Assembly (NCBI GenBank): GCA_025360355.1
Contig: JANYCL010000261.1
Span: 1-5,176 of the forward strand
Reading direction: 5' to 3'
DNA: 5,176 nucleotides
DNA from: Sphingobacteriaceae bacterium
GTDB taxonomy: Bacteria > Bacteroidota > Bacteroidia > B-17B0 > Aurantibacillaceae
Shown here: positions 5,093-5,176 of the stretch, in pieces
Layout: each line of letters starts with the position of its first letter
Numbering within the stretch: the stretch's first letter is position 1
The notes under the pieces: generated by a model
What the model was told of the DNA's origin: nothing
Databases searched by the model: none
Seen by the model: the letters and a program-made list of their open reading frames with translations, nothing else
Translations under genes and position numbers: made by a program

Positions 5093-5176
5093 TTCATTTT
5101 ATATTTATTTGTGTTTGTATTTATATATTTTATTTTTATTTTTTTATTCATTACTTAATTTAAAAAATGAATAATA
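5093..5176. other. Extremely AT-rich 3' flank of the fragment
   Basis: The 84 bases after the TAG are almost entirely A and T, with long T runs, in contrast to every bacterial spacer in the window. This fits a 3' untranslated or intergenic region of an AT-rich protist genome. TTATTCATT (5144-5152) and AATGAATAA (5166-5174) form a 9-bp inverted repeat. No canonical AATAAA polyadenylation signal is seen before the window ends. Confidence 0.45.

Noticed and set aside
5090..5170. Reading TAG and TAA as Gln (ciliate code), extending the last frame to the TGA at 5168-5170
   Set aside because: All Gln codons in the frame are CAA and no internal TAA/TAG occurs, which is unlikely under that code. The hydrophobic extension is what any T-rich DNA would encode.

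Overview
The window looks like a chromosomal piece of a Bacteroidota bacterium joined, close to its right end, to DNA that reads like the 3' end of a eukaryotic gene. The bacterial assignment (about 1-4590) rests on several points: moderately AT-rich coding DNA, no clear Shine-Dalgarno sequences, a TAnnTTTG-type -7 promoter element, palindromic intergenic repeats of the kind common in that phylum, and an ORF6N-domain protein of the type frequent there. No ribosomal or other marker gene is present, so this is inference from style and protein family, not a firm placement.

Layout: (1) 1-78, a T-rich non-coding end with a degenerate 7-bp tandem repeat. (2) 79-936 on the minus strand, a flavin-reductase-domain (FMN-binding) protein, with a -7 promoter element so close to its ATG that the mRNA may be leaderless. 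(3) 937-1213, a divergent intergenic region holding an 84-nt element whose nested inverted repeats would fold into an outer stem with three arms. (4) 1214-1927 (+), a soluble polyprenyl/dolichyl-phosphate mannosyltransferase-like GT2 enzyme, followed after 18 nt by (5) 1946-2500 (+), a RimJ/RimL-type GNAT acetyltransferase. These two probably share a transcript. (6) 2501-2805, a GC-richer spacer with a composite repeat, a likely intrinsic terminator, and a short palindrome in the promoter region of dinB. (7) 2806-4002 (+), DNA polymerase IV (DinB) with all catalytic residues and a clamp-binding motif, followed after 15 nt by (8) 4018-4596 (+), an ORF6N-domain protein carrying a perfect 13-bp-arm inverted repeat inside its coding sequence. 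(9) From about 4575-4610 to 5092, the coding style changes: a transmembrane helix, a HAMP-like segment and a Pro/Ser/Thr-rich tail with a PPPY motif, ending at TAG and followed by an extremely AT-rich tail (5093-5176). This segment has no bacterial start signal and reads like the C-terminus of a eukaryotic membrane protein, for example from an amoebozoan or a ciliate.

The genes do not form one pathway. The plausible units are the GT2-GNAT pair and the dinB-ORF6N pair. The two most noteworthy features are the apparent bacterium/eukaryote junction (assembly chimera or genuine transfer) and the structured repeats, especially the cloverleaf-like element and the palindrome inside the ORF6N gene.
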